Of a DNA stretch of 64,000 nucleotides, positions 1 through 14,000 are shown in pieces. Position 1 is the first letter of the stretch, and each line of letters begins with the position of its first letter. A program made the translations under genes and the position numbers. Origin of the DNA: Anthopleura xanthogrammica (lineage: Eukaryota; Cnidaria; Anthozoa; Actiniaria; Actiniidae); the NCBI GenBank assembly GCA_964019055.1, contig OZ025212.1:124001-188000 (forward strand), written 5' to 3'. Under the pieces are notes generated by a model. The model worked only from the letters and a program-made list of their open reading frames with translations. It had not been told where the DNA came from and did not search any database.

Positions 1-702
1 ACTAGTATAAAAATTCATATATTATTTATTAATATGCATTCTATTTCCTATGATTACCATGTTTTCTTGTTTTCTTTTAGTTGAGTGTTGTTTTAGATTA
101 CTATTATTATGATTGTATTTTTTTTAATATTATTATTATTATCATTACTATTATAATTATTATACTCTTTTATTTATATCTGTTACAGATTAATATAATA
201 AATTTAGATTTAGATTTAGATAAAAGGCAGTTGAAATTTGAGTTATATGTCGACTCAAATTCTCTTGATTCTTTTTATTTTAAAACTCTATGCCCAAAAA
301 ACATATTTCCAGTTCTAACGAATGGGAATTAAACTGGGTGCTATTCTCCCGTTCGAAAACTGAGCAAAGCATTTGGGTATATTCGGGTCAGAAGACAGGT
401 ATCGGTTAACTATAAAAAAAAGATTATTTTTCCACTTCAAACGTGCGTTGCAGGCATGGACCGCGGACGGAGAGGGGCTGGTAGCCCTACCTTATTCCCC
501 CTTTTCCAATACTAGTCTCTTATATTTTCCAATCTTAGCTCCACCAGGGTGCTAGGGTGCTCCTAGGTCCCTGGCAGGTTTAGGTACGGTCTGGGAGCCG
601 ACTAGTTTCTCCCTGATGCTTTCGGACTAGAACGTTAACATAGGGAATCTTTTTATAAAGACTACTTTTCCTTTTTACTTAGGCCCGTTTTAGACGTCGA
701 AG

Positions 703-780
703 TTCACATGTGCCGAGTCTAATGCAAATGAACTCCAAAAATAGGTTTTGCTTATTTGCATTAGGTTCGGCACATGTGAA
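703..780. repeat. Short inverted repeat (hairpin)
   Basis: The left arm starts TTCACATGTGCCGA at 703 and the right arm ends TCGGCACATGTGAA at 780. The arms are about 29 bases with three mismatches, separated by about 20 bases. It looks like a small foldback or MITE-type element. Confidence 0.7.
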
Positions 781-1715
781 GCAATCTCGCGGATAGCTGT
801 GCTCTCCTGATAATTTACAATGCAGCCTGGGAAGATATTACTGACGAGTTTTTACTTCACTTTAGTTCTCGTTATTTTCTTTCTTACTGCTACAACTGAT
901 TTCTGTCTATATATGGTAATGCGACTACTGTGTACCCCAAGGGGCGTTTCTCATTAATTCCCCCGGTGATAAATAAGTACTCAACCCCCACTCGTTTCTG
1001 TCAATGTCTGAATACACTGAGTGAGTGCATGCACTGATAATGTAACTTTATTTGATTAGTTAGATGGTAAACGTTTTCCCCTCAACTGCATTCCTTATGT
1101 TCATATTTCAGTTTAACTAAAACGCTGTTAATATTTGACACACAGGAATATCTTGATTAACCATTTCTAGGATTTTCTTTCCTTGTATGAGTAGAAAAGA
1201 TCAAAGACCAACCCCCCAAAAATATAGTTCAACTTATCCCACTGAATGATTAATGTACAAAACGTTGAACATCTAATAACTTGAATCACATAAAATCATA
1301 TATTTCTATTCATTAAGTTATGTAAAAATATATTACTCTGATTTCTGGCATCTGGTACTAAATGAATTTCATGATTATGACATCTATATGGGGTTTTAAA
1401 GTGTTCTTAGTGATTATATATATTTTTTGGAGTTATATGCCTACTTTCATACTTATTCACAAAGACAGATATATCTAGTTCTAAAGGTACAAAAGAAAGC
1501 GTCTATCTTCTATGAGTTTAATATGCATCCTACTAAGGGAGTATCTTAAAAATCTCTCTCTAATTTTATGAAGAAAGCAACCCTTGATCTGTAATAAATT
1601 AAATATAGAGGAATGTAGAACTGGGGAGTCCTGAGGTGTCTGTGATCTCCCTCCCCTTCCCATTGGATATGTAAAAGCCATGTGTTTTATGGGAGGGATA
1701 CTCCCTGTAATGGAC

Positions 1716-1944
1716 CATACGGGGATGCTCCGCCCAAAAGGGGTACTTTTTCCAGGCTGCACTTATAGAAAAGGGATGGAAATGTGTGAGTATTGGTATA
1801 AAAAGGGGTAGATTTTCTTCAAAGGTATATGAAAGGGGTACCTTTTCAGGCAACAATGTATATAAAATGGGTACTTTTTTGCTGAAATTTGGTATAGAAA
1901 AGGGTAATGGGTCGAGAGTCCGGGCAGAGCATCCCCGTATGAAA
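1716..1944. repeat. Foldback element with internal 33-35 bp degenerate repeats
   Basis: The 20-base block ATACGGGGATGCTC(C/T)GCCC at the left end recurs inverted near 1923-1944. Between them, about 1793-1910 holds four degenerate units of about 34 bases, each with a GGTATA(T/A)(A/G)AAA core followed by GGGTA. It is probably a non-autonomous mobile element. Confidence 0.55.
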
Positions 1945-2395
1945 CGACCCGAAGTACCCCCCGCCCTGGGGAGGGATATACAAACTATCCCATAAGACAG
2001 TATCTTCCTTCTTTCTCCTGTACACTACATAATAATTACATGTCTTGTCTTGTTGTCTTGTTCATTTAGAGACTCATTCAAAGAAGGAGCTGCTAATGGA
2101 AATCTTCCTGAGTATTAAAAGTTACTTAAATGTTCAATATAATGCAGACTCTGTAGTTGGTATAGTTGCTTGTTGAAATTTGGTAGTTTTTCACTAGAAG
2201 CCAAACTTTCGTTTGCACATTGACATTTGAACTTAATTGGGTGTCCACATAATTACAAAAACCACAGTAAACTATGTTATATCATGTTTCACAACTTTGT
2301 TAAGATAGGCTCAAAATGTGTTAAGGCCCATCTACACGATGCTATTGTCAGCCCGATTCTTGGCCAGAACATAGAACATATCGGGAAGCAATTTA

Positions 2396-2542
2396 AACCA
2401 TGCATGTAGTTTAGAGAACCCAATTCAAGCCTGATTTAATTTGCAAAATCAGGCCAACATGAGAAAATCTGACAGTGCTACAGATTTTATGAACTTGGCC
2501 GATTCAATTTTTTTTGAATCAGGCTCCAAACTACATGCACCA
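2396..2542. repeat. Imperfect inverted repeat
   Basis: CATGTAGTTTAGAG near 2404 is matched by inverted CTCCAAACTACATG near 2523-2537, and an inner palindrome CCTGATTT...AAATCAGG lies near 2432-2455. A MITE-like foldback is the simplest reading. Confidence 0.45.
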
Positions 2543-2839
2543 TTTGCTTTCTGATGGTGTCAGGATGATTAAAGCATCTTTTCATAGAAAGGAGTTTTAT
2601 CTGACTGAGCCACACCTATTGCTTGTGCTGATGACTCCAACTCTTCATGATGCAAATATTCAGGAAGGGAGGGGGTCGGGAGAGGGATTCATTCAGTTTC
2701 TTGGGTGTGTTTAATTAGTTTCGCTGTGACATCAATTCACATAATGAACAGATAACTTGTAACTTCTTCCAATATTACTTCAAAGAGAAAAGCAATGATG
2801 GTAGTTATGCTGTGGTATGATGATGACATTCCACAATTT

Positions 2840-3550
2840 TTATGTGGAACCTATTGTAACATTAGCACTTTTGGTATTATTCGCATGAGTAAGAGTAGTT
2901 TCAGTGGCTGGTGTAGTTGGACATGGAATAAAACAACCATGGGTCTCAGACATAGCTCCTTCACACTGTTTACCACCAAAAGCTGGAGAGGGGTTATTAC
3001 ATTTCCTTCTTCGTATCCTAATGCCTGGCCCACAAAATGTGCTTGAGTTGTTGGCAGAATTTGCATTTTCTGGTTGGCATTTAGAAAATTCTGACCATTT
3101 TGAAAAGCGGCCATTTATTGGGCACTTGTGAATGTTACAAGATTGTGTTTGTTCCATTGCTCCTTCACATTTCTTTCCTCCAAAAAGCGGACTCGGATTT
3201 GTACAAGTTCGTACTCTTTTCCTCATTCCACCTCCACAAGGTTTATTGCAATTCCCAAAGTCACTCCAGTCAGACAGGCCTCCATCTACTGGGCATGGCG
3301 CGTCTTTACATCTTCTTGTTATAACATTTGGTCCAGAACACAGTTTACCTAGGGGACCAGGAGTAGGATTATTGCACTTACGTATTTTACCTTGTAATCC
3401 TTCCCCACATGTTTTGGAGCATACACTCCATCCAGACCAACTAGAGTATCCTCCAGGAATGGACTGCATATTTATAAAGTAAATTCCGCCTATTATAAAT
3501 ACCGTTACAGTTGCAGTCAACAATAAAAGTCTCCTTAGCTGAACCATCAT
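2840..3550 (-). CDS. Three-TSP1-repeat single-pass membrane or secreted protein
   Basis: A single-exon gene for 236 residues. Residues 7-28 are a hydrophobic stretch after RR, so the protein is either a type II membrane protein or cleaved and secreted. Three thrombospondin type 1 repeats follow, starting YSSWSGWSVCSKTCGEG, LSDWSDFGNCNKPCGGG and FSKWSEFSKC. They have the WxxW tryptophans, the CSxTCGxG-type cysteine pattern and CxNPxPxxGGxxCEG cores. The third repeat has an insert with NNSS (a glycosylation sequon) between its first cysteines. The tail is Thr/Asn-rich with further sequons. TSP1 repeats act in matrix and receptor binding. The gene is divergent from the JAK gene, with 337 bases between the two start codons. 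The domain assignment is sure, the specific orthology is not. Confidence 0.85.
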   Translation of the reverse strand: MMVQLRRLLLLTATVTVFIIGGIYFINMQSIPGGYSSWSGWSVCSKTCGEGLQGKIRKCNNPTPGPLGKLCSGPNVITRRCKDAPCPVDGGLSDWSDFGNCNKPCGGGMRKRVRTCTNPSPLFGGKKCEGAMEQTQSCNIHKCPINGRFSKWSEFSKCQPENANSANNSSTFCGPGIRIRRRKCNNPSPAFGGKQCEGAMSETHGCFIPCPTTPATETTLTHANNTKSANVTIGST

Positions 3551-3887
3551 ACTTTGTAGATGTTTCTTGTAAACATTAAATAGAGAAGAAGAAGTAAGAA
3601 AACATGAAGGAAAAGAAGCTTCTGATCAAACATGGAGAAAATGGATACATTTACACGAAAATCAATAGTCAATCGGAAACTAGTCGCCAATCTCTAATCA
3701 TCCCGAAATATAATCCCGGATATTTCCCGCGTGCTAGTCCCAGTTCCCTAGTTCAATCACTTCCTCTTTTTCTTGGAAAGTTTACTGAGCGTCATTTCTT
3801 TTGACAGATTCCGAGTAAAGAATATTTCTCCTTCCAAGAACTAAACAGCAGTATTTTTTGTTTCTCAAACGACGCCATGCCATAGAC

Positions 3888-4982
3888 ATGGGAGCAAACA
3901 GTGTTTTAAATGCGTTTCGGCGGCGTGTTTTGGGACGTAGAGAGGAAGAAGCCAGTAAGCTTATACCACTACTCAATCCTCTTTCTGAAAGCTCCTCTGA
4001 ACAACAACTTGTAGTTTATCTTGCAAACGAAAGTCAACCCTTGAGACTAGAGTATCGACCAGAATACACTGTAAGGGTGAGTAAAAAGTATGGGATTCAT
4101 AACAATAGGTTTGTACAAGAAAAATAGCCCTACCATGTATCAGTGTTCGTTCTATGTTGTCTTTTATCTAATAAATGTGTTTAAACTTAAGCTTATAAGG
4201 TTAAAAATTCAAAGTAAAATTACTTTGATTTCTCAGAATTTGGATAAAACATGGATACTAAGAATGCATAAATTTCCTTTCACTTTGTTTTTCTGAGAAA
4301 TCACCAGATTGCATGTAATGGTTCAAAATTTGAATTATGAATGACTATTATTCATAAATTATTCAAAGAATGAAAATGTCCCATCACATAATTGCCCTAT
4401 TTCACTATGACGTCATGGCTTGTTTACATGGACAAGAACACTAGAAATTTAGGCTACATCTTCTTTCATTCGGGATATTTAGTGTAATATTTAGCTGCTC
4501 TCACTATCCACTATATCATAAACCAAATGTTATTGTGATTTCATTTGTTTTGCTGCTATTTTGCCCCCTCTGGTGACCATGATCCTTAGCGTTAAAACAA
4601 TATATTGTTTTATTTTGTAGGATGTATGTGAAGAAATTGCCAAGATACTCCACATATTACCCATAGCACTTCCCTTCTTTACCCTTGTTTCCAAAGCAGA
4701 AGATCACTGTCTCAACCAGCAAAAGAAACTGTCAAAAACAGAATGTGGACAGAAATATTCATTTAAACTGGCATTTAAGGCATGTGTAGCATCAAGATTT
4801 AAACAGCCTGACATTAATGATGTGAATGTCATCCAGTATTTTTTTCACCAGGTATTATTACTATATTATTTTATGTTTATTTTTTACATGCATCAGGAAG
4901 GTTAGTGTGCACTGGATTTCGGTGACAGTGAAAAAAGTTTCTTATAGTGATGCAAGTTTGGTTGGGTATTTTGTCAACAGCT

Positions 4983-5039
<57 letters not shown>

Positions 5040-8000
5040 CTTTTTTCAGGTAAAAAGCCAAAACCCTTTGCTATTATTTTTTAGAGTCGACAGGAATTTC
5101 TTCTTGGTAAAATCACCTTTTCTGATGAAGAAGATAGAAAACAAGTGAAGTTGGTGGTTCTTGAATTGATATATCAGTCTATGCTGCTTGGTGTCAAACC
5201 ACAAAAGCTGGTTGACAATGCGTAAGTTTATATTATTGATAGTTTTTGAAAAAAATACATATCCCATTTTTTTATTATTAAACTTTGGGTTATATAAAGA
5301 TTTGGTGATTTAGTCTTTGATCCTTCACTTTGTTGCTTATTCAGCAAGGCCTTCAAAATGAATGAACTTGCAAGTAGATGATTTTATGCTAACAAAGTAA
5401 AAAGTAAAAGAGAGGCATCAAGTGCATGAATGTTGGGTTTTTTTTTCACAGAAAACAATACAAAATATTCGATTTGTTGAGGAGAGGTATCTTTCAACAA
5501 TATGACATCAAAGAAGTTAAAAATTATATCAAAACTCACCTGCCAAAGTTTCAAGATTTTTCAAAAGAAAAGTTAATGTTAGAATACGTACATGTGGTGG
5601 AGCAGTCTGAGAAGTTCTCTGTGCACACATTCACTGTATACAAGGTAAGATTTGATAAGTACTTATTATTTCTATTAACTGCAGTAAAGTCATCAAATGA
5701 CAAGTTCAAGTTCAAGTTCAAGTTTATTTACACACTGTATATAATATTTACATAAATAATTTATGTAAATATTATATACAGTGTGTAAATAAACTTGAAC
5801 TTGAACTTGAACAATTATTGGTCTATTTGTTTGTATTTACAAGATATGACTTGAATAATATTTAGTAAATTATAATACAAAAATACAAATAATAACTATA
5901 GTAAGTGTGCAGTGATGGTTTAAGTAGTGTAAACTTTCGAGTAAACCACCACTTAACTTGACATGTTTCATTTATCTATTTTGGCATGTTTCAACCTGGT
6001 AGCAATTCAGAGCGAATGGAAGAAACCACAACGTGGAGTATGAACTATTTATTAGTCCTCAATATGGTATTAAGAAAAAGGAAGTTGGTCAATCAAGTCA
6101 AGTAAGTGTACTGGAAATCCCAGTCAAACTTATATAGTTTCCATTCTATCGTTCATCCATCCATCTATCCATCAACCACCACTCCTCTATTCATTCCTCC
6201 ACACTCCAAACTATCCATCTATTCCCCCTATCTTTCCATCTTTCCATCCATCCATCCATCCATCCAATTACAGGCCACCCAATTATTCCTCACATCTTTC
6301 CATCCATCCAACCACACTGTTTTGGAGATCAAACTGTGATCTTTACAATGACATCTGATTCAATTGCTTGCAAGTTGAAACAATGCAGGTGTTTTTGGAA
6401 CTTCTCCTTATTAAGCTTCTATACTTAATATTGATAGAGTTACCATGTTGAAATAAAGAGGATTCATCCACACACACACCCCTGCATCCATCAATTCACC
6501 CCTTTATTCATCCATCCATCCATCCACCCACCCATCCATCCACCCATCCATCCATCCATCCACCCACCCACTAATCCATCCACCATTGATTGATTGATGC
6601 ATTCAAATAAATAAACAATCAATCCATTACATCACATTCAATTCTTTAATCCTCCATCCATCTATCGCACCATGCATTTATTCTTTGTTTGCCCTGCATT
6701 TAGAATTGTTTTATACATTATGTATTTGCTTAAATTCTAATTTTAATTATTTTTATGTTGAGGATTTTTATTACTGGTAATTATTTTAGGCAGAAGTTAT
6801 TGTCAAAGATTTTTCACAAGTTTGTGGTTTGGAGATTGGACAAACACAAAGTAATCAAATAATTATATCAAGAATGGAATCTAAAGCAGAGGTGAAGGAT
6901 CGTTAATCAATACTTCAAACACTGTATATTGTTTCTGGGGAATATATATATGTATGAATATTATGCTGTTAAGTTTTTATATGTAATAAAAAAAATATGC
7001 GATTAAGTTGTTAAGTGTATTATTAATAATATTAATAATATTATAATAACATATATTAACATAACAAAATTTAAGCAACAAAGCAACTGCTTATTGTTTG
7101 TCATCTTATATAACAAAATGGCTAATGCGACAAAGCACTTGCATATCATTTCGTTATATAAAATATTTTATAACTTAGGGCATATAATGTTTCATTATAG
7201 TATATAGTATGTAGATTGCATGATTTATTTTGTTAAATATGAGAAATGATTAGCTACATAATATGCAATTGTAAAGGACGCCCTTCGGTAGGATCCCACC
7301 CTTACAAATGGAGCCTATGTGCACGAAATGTGCTTGCTTGATCCTGAAAAACTTCTAGCTTGTACTGTAGTTAAAAGTGTCGGTAGGGTTATTGGTAGGT
7401 TAACGGTGTGCTGTTAGCCAACGACCTACTCTTTACTATTCCCCACTATTCTTTACTATTACCCTTGAATTCACTGAGACATAACAAAGGGCATGGTAAA
7501 AAAAACATTTAGGAGATTTTGATTAAAAAAAACACAATCATTAAGGGTACTTGGAATTGTGTTTTCAGTAAACTAGAATCATAAGTTCACTTTATTTTAT
7601 AAAACAACGAAATTAATACGAAGTTAGTTTAATTCAGAAGAAGAAGAAGACAAAAACTCAAGGAGTTAGGTAACGTCATGTTGAAGGTATAGATCAGTAC
7701 GATTCTAGCCATTCTTGAGAACTTCTTCCCGGGTGGAGATGTAAAAATCTTCTATTAAAATAAACTTTGAAAAGATAGATAAGAACCAAAACTTATTTCT
7801 AGAGTTTTAAGTTTTGGTAAGTTACACTGAAGTACAACCAACTTGCCTATGTATAAACTCTATTTTATGCATTGGTGAGTTTGCGTTGGCGAGTTGGTCC
7901 GTAAGCGAGTTGTCTGGATACCATTGACTTTAGACCATAGGGGCTGTGGGTCTAATTGTAAAATATACTGGACATGTTACAATATGTTTGATTTTTTTCT

Positions 8001-11000
8001 AGGTTTTATCAGCATGTTCACTTCAAGATGCCCAATCTATTGTAGCAATTATCAATGGATATTATCGACTTCTTGTTAACCGATACAGAATTCTGAATGG
8101 TAAGTAAATGCACACCAAGGGAAGATTTGGTTTACAAATAACAATGCATGTACAAATGCCAACATGAAGATGTTATCAAAGCAAGCATATTGTATTATAA
8201 CATGCATCTTTCTTGGGGAGCATTCATTTTTTAGGAGGGGGGGGGGCGGAGGAATTAGGGGGGGGTCATTAAAAAATTACTAGATAAAAAGGGGGGGTCA
8301 ACGTTTTTTTAACGTTGAACCAGGGGGGGTCATGAATAAGAATACAGTCTTTTTTTTTTTTTTTTTAGTCTTTTTCTGGAGGGGGGGGGGGGGGGCTAGA
8401 AAATTTTTACATTTGGAAGTGGGGGGGGTTATCAAAATATTCAATTCCTTACCATGGGGGCTAGCATTTTTTTTCTGTTTGATTCCTCTAATTCCTCCGG
8501 CCCCCCCCCCTCCTAAAAAATGAATGCTCCCTTACTGTTGTTAATTTGTTCTTATTTGTGCTTCTACTGGATTTTTTTTTGTCATATTGTCTTGTGATTG
8601 TATTTATAGTTTTTATAATAATAATAATAATAATATCTTATTTACCCACACAGTGCTCAAGAGCATTTTGCATGCTCGTTAAAATACACACGTGCAATTA
8701 CATATAAAATTTTATTAGTATTGGTTTGAACATTATTTTGTTTGAACCAATGTTATACTTCTTTGGGTTTCTCATTCTTAAACAATTTTAACTGATATAA
8801 TTATTTAAAAACATTACCTTATGACAACTCTTTCAGGTTTGACAATTATGCCAAAGTTTCATGGACCAATAAGGTATGATTCTGGTGTTGTAATATGGAC
8901 CAGTTATGAAGAAAAAAACATTAAATTTGAGAATGAGTTTATCTTTTATCCTAGCAACAACTTCTGCCATCCACTCACTGACTGTCCCAACAACACTTTG
9001 TTAACCAAAAATCTATATTATATTATGATTTGCATTTTTTAAAGCCGAGAAATGAGTATGTCTATCTTGCAAGCAAAGGGTGAAGAAGATGGACTCTTCT
9101 TGATTAGGCAAAGCAGGAAAGTGTTTGGTTTCCATGTTCTGTCTCTGATGTATAATAAACAAATCCAACACTATGAAATCATTAAAGATGATGATGGTCT
9201 ATTGGTGCTAAAAGACACTACCATCAAAAAGCACTTCAAAAACCTTGATGCCTTTGTCAAGTACTACAAGGAAAATCAGGTACTGATGGTTTTCCTCCCC
9301 AGAAAACCTAACATATTATGATTCCAATAAATTTACCCTTGCATACCCCAACTAACATTGATCTGAGCCCAAGGGTTGCTTAAGGTTGTGTTTTTATATA
9401 CTGTACTCTCTAATATCACCAGGATGGCCTTACAGTTTGCTTGAAGAACAATTGCCCTCCAAGTGAGACAGGTACACTCTACATGAATTGATCTCACTCA
9501 ACAGCTTTTCTAGTAATTGAAGTTAGTTTCCCTCTTCAAGATAGGTTTGAAAAACAATTGTTACATAACAGTGAACAGAAATAAATGGATGTTTGAAGAA
9601 TAAGAATTGAAGAAATGGGAAATTTAAACCCCATTTTCCCCCAAAATGTAAGCAAATGGTTCAATAAACTATTTATCAGTGAGAAAGAGTTATATCTGAT
9701 CAAAGAACATTTTGGTTCCTCACAGCTAATGATGCCCTGTTGAACAGTTATCCACTCGTACCTGTTGCACCACGCCCTCAAGATCTGATCCAGTTTGGCT
9801 TAGAATCTATCAAAGCGAAAAATATCAAGCTCTTAACTCCCATTGGAAAGGTAGGTTTTTGCTGGAATACCTGTGGTAGCCAAGCGTAAATTTTCCATCC
9901 TCTTTGATCCTTTGCAATGAAATGGATAAATTCCATAATAGTACCCAGAGGTCTTCAGCACCTTGCCCAAGAGACCTTGACTGCTATAATTCAAGAACAG
10001 CCCAAGATATCCCAGTGTACCCTGTACCAGCATCTTGTTCAAACTCAATTGCAGGATGAAGGTCAACTATAAACATCACTTAATGAATATGTTTCCTTAT
10101 TTTATAATAGGCTGGGGAGTTTGGAAATGTTATTTTAGCAGAATGGACCATGAAGGAAGGAGAAAACCCTCTGAAGATAGCAGTTAGAAAGTTAAAGAAG
10201 AAAATTTATGATAAGGTGGGTCATGAAGGAAAAAGGATGGAAACAAAAGATTAATCTATTTTACATTTCATTGATTTATTGAGTGTTTAACAAATCATTT
10301 ATTGTTCTCCAATACAGAGGTTTTTTGAGGTGGAGAAGAGATTGATACGACTGAAAAACATTAATCTCATTCGCCACTATGGACTTACCCAACTGAATAA
10401 CAGTGTTGGAATGGTCACTGAATATGCTGCAGAGAATCTAGAAACCTATTTGAAGAATGCCATGTAAGCTATTAGAACTTGATCTGCAAAAATGACATTG
10501 AAAATATTTATATTGTCAGTGATAATAATTACTGACAATTAAATTCCATATCATTAAGTAGTTCCCAGCCAGTAAGGAAAGGTATCAGCAAGAAGAGTGT
10601 GATATTGTTTGCTGCACAGATAGCAGAAGGCATGATGTACCTCAAGGACATGGTGAGCTAGTAGCTAGTTAATTTATCAGAAGAGTAATACAGTTTGTTT
10701 GGTGTAATGTGTGCTTCTTCTTGTGGTCTACTAGGAATGTGTCCATGGTCGACTCAAGGCACATAACATTCTAGTTGCTACAGATGAACAGATCAAGATT
10801 GGTGATATTGGGTTGATAGACCTACAACACCATGGTGGAGAATTCATAGATGTTGACCGTGATAGTGCAGGGTGGGTAGTACCATATGCCCTCATGTGAC
10901 ATGTATTAGCCTTTTTCAAATCAAGAAAGGGACTGGGTATGAGTGTTAAGGGGGATTTCATTTATAATTGTATGGGGGGTCGGCCATATTGGGGTCACAT

Positions 11001-14000
11001 TATTTTCAGAAGCTATATAAGGGGTTGCTACTAAATGTATGCAGCTTTATATGGGGTTTAGTAATAAACTGGGTGAAATATAGGGGGGTTATGATGTTTT
11101 TGCCAAAGAGGAAGGGGAAATTGGGTAATGTTTGGAAAAGACAACTGAATGTGATTTGCCCATCCCCACCCCCTACCCCTCCTCCCCCCACTCACATACA
11201 CCAATAAATGAAAGCCCCCTAATTATGGTTCCAGAAAAAATAATCCCATCACATGGAAGAGTAACCAAATATAAGCTTATTGACCAAGTTTCAGAACTAT
11301 AGAGAAAAATGTTTATAAGCATCCAAACTCTGCCAAAATTACAGACTGAGAAATGTATCATGGTGTATTTCCAAAACATCCTTCTAAACCATACATTCTT
11401 TGTATTTTCAAAAAAAAATTAATATAATAATTATTGAAATTATTTCATTGCAATTTGCACAGTTGTTCAAACTTTCAATTCTTACTTGGTTCCAGTCCCT
11501 TGCTCGATATGGAAAAGGCTCATTTATGCAAGGTCTTATTTAAGATGGCAAGTGAGGGTTTGATAGATAAATGTTTATATTTAACTTTGTTTTACCCCAG
11601 ATATTGTTGGCATGCACTAGAAATGCTAGCAGATCATAACAGTACATCAACTCATGAAAGTGATATCTGGTCTCTTGGTGTTACCATATGGGAAATGTTT
11701 GCTCTCAAGAGGCCTTTCCACAGCAGTACTTCGTCCAAACCTCTGTCACCTCAAGAGGTATGTTTAAATAAAGTTTCCTTTTATTTGTTAGATAGTCAGT
11801 ACATAGTTTGAAAAACAATTTATTTTGTCACAGATTCTAAAAAGATATCACAGAGACCAATACTTGAGTACGCAAAGGTAAGATTTGGTTTATATTAAGG
11901 TTTTTATTGTATAATATATAATATGTTATTTACTGTCCAGGAGATCTGGATAGGAAAAAACACTGCCTTAGATGTTGTGAATATATGGACCTAGGCTGTT
12001 AAGCCGAGGTCAATTTTCAAGTACAGTTTTTTCCTATCTGGAACAACTTTAGGACAGTAAAAAACTTGCTTATTTTTTCCCATTGATTTGTTTTATTGCT
12101 TTGCAATCTGTTATCCCATGCACGAGCATGGAAAATGCTAGGATACCTGCCCTTGGGAAGATACTGAGAAAATACTGACCACTCAAACGGCCAATCAGAA
12201 TGCTTGATTTTTAGATACCAGACAGGAAAAGATAAATTATAATAATAATTATATATTTATATTTAATATAAATAATAATAATAATAACAATAATGATAAT
12301 AATAATTATTATCATTATCATTATTATTATAATTATTGTTATTGTTAGTAATTTTGAAATAATTTCTCCACACAATTTTGGTTAGTAAGCTGTCAGTAAA
12401 TGATTAAGAAGTCAGATATAAAGTTGTCAGTAACATTTTGTAAGGTGCACTTTATTCACAAACTCTATAATGGCCAGAGGAGTAAACTAATAATTAAAGC
12501 AAGACGGTAAAGTATAATCTTAATTGAATTGATGTGGATGTTTTTTCCCACTAAACAAAGAGAGAACCTACCAGAAGCTGTAGCTGATGTAATACAGAAG
12601 TGCTGGAAGCCACGTGAAGAGGTAACCTTGAACAGTATTGAGGACAAAGGGAATGTAACTTTTTCACAAGAAATGCTCTTGAACAAATATATTTTTAGGC
12701 ATTTTAAAATGTTAAAGTAGAATATATTTCATCCTAACAGGAGCGAATATCGTTTGCAAACATTGTGACTGCTCTGCGTGAACTCGTCATCAACGCAAGT
12801 ACGATATAATCATGCTACTAAGTTTCATTGACAGTAAGGTGTAAGCAAATACTTCAACTCCCCCACTCGCCTCCTTCTCCCCCCTACCTCCCTGAAATAC
12901 AAAAGAATACTTAGATAGATACTGCTTCTTTGTAATAATTATTATGCAGTAATACCAATTTTCTTTTGTATACTAATTTTTGATTGTCTAACAGCTCCAG
13001 AAGAATCTGCATCCTATTCACTTGAATTGATATCAGAGCAAAAGACAGAGGACTGGGAGAAGCCAATGAAAGAAAAGAAGCCAATCAAACCATTGGAACT
13101 TGTAAGAATAGACATGGTTATATCAATACATTTTGATGCTTACATGGATATGCCAGATTCCAGTGAGTTTGAACAAATTGTACAATTTTTACAATTGTCT
13201 TTCATTTATAGATTGAAGCAGGTGATAGCTATTCTATGATGGCCCCAAGTGAAGATAATAATCACTGTACAAGCTGTCTGACAAACCCTCATCAATATGT
13301 ATTATATAGCACTCAGGGGAGAAAAAACAGCTTACAAAGAACATTTTCTGATCCTGGATCTCCTAAGCATCTTTATGAAGAACCCATTAATGAAGACTTG
13401 CTAACACTACCTCAACGCAAAGTGAGTCTTACACGTACATCATCATACCCACAATCTAAATTCTTTACCACAAATGAAAAGACTACACCCAATGAGGGAA
13501 ATGTGGTTCTCACTGGTGAAAGTGACAAGAAGAAGCAAAGGAGCTTCACCCAGCAAGCTGCAGACTATACCCCATATCACAATGAAAGAGATGGCTATAG
13601 TAACACTTTAAGGAATACTTCTTATGTAGTTACCACTGATGACGAAGATAACCAGGTTATGATTGACAGCTACTTAGAAAATGATCAACAACAGCCTACT
13701 ATGGAGGGAGAAGATGAAGCCATGGAGTTCTTAAAAACAGAGTTTTTAAAAGTGTCTTTGAAGCCTCAACATCTAGGGGTTGGTAACCAACAAGACTATA
13801 AAGAATCTAAAGAGCATCAAGAAGATCATGATCCTGCAATGAATTTCTTGGGGAAAATAATGCAAGAAAAAAGAGCTGGTCCTTTATGCAGCCCTTCACA
13901 ACTGCTTCAGTCTGGCAACAGTACCACTGGTCAGTATGTAACCCACCCTAGTGTTGTGAGCCCTCTTCAGTCAGGAAACAGTACCACTGGTCAGTATGTA

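Larger units (their letters stand above)
1..2839. other. Non-coding, repeat-bearing stretch
   Basis: No exon with a recognisable protein family is visible on either strand. The first 350 bases are AT-rich low-complexity sequence. Foldback structures lie at 703-780, 1716-1944 and about 2396-2542. Open frames here are short and unconserved in composition. Confidence 0.6.

Noticed and set aside
6106..6339. 77-codon frame rich in His, Pro and Ser
   Set aside because: It is the CCAT microsatellite read in one frame, within a JAK intron.
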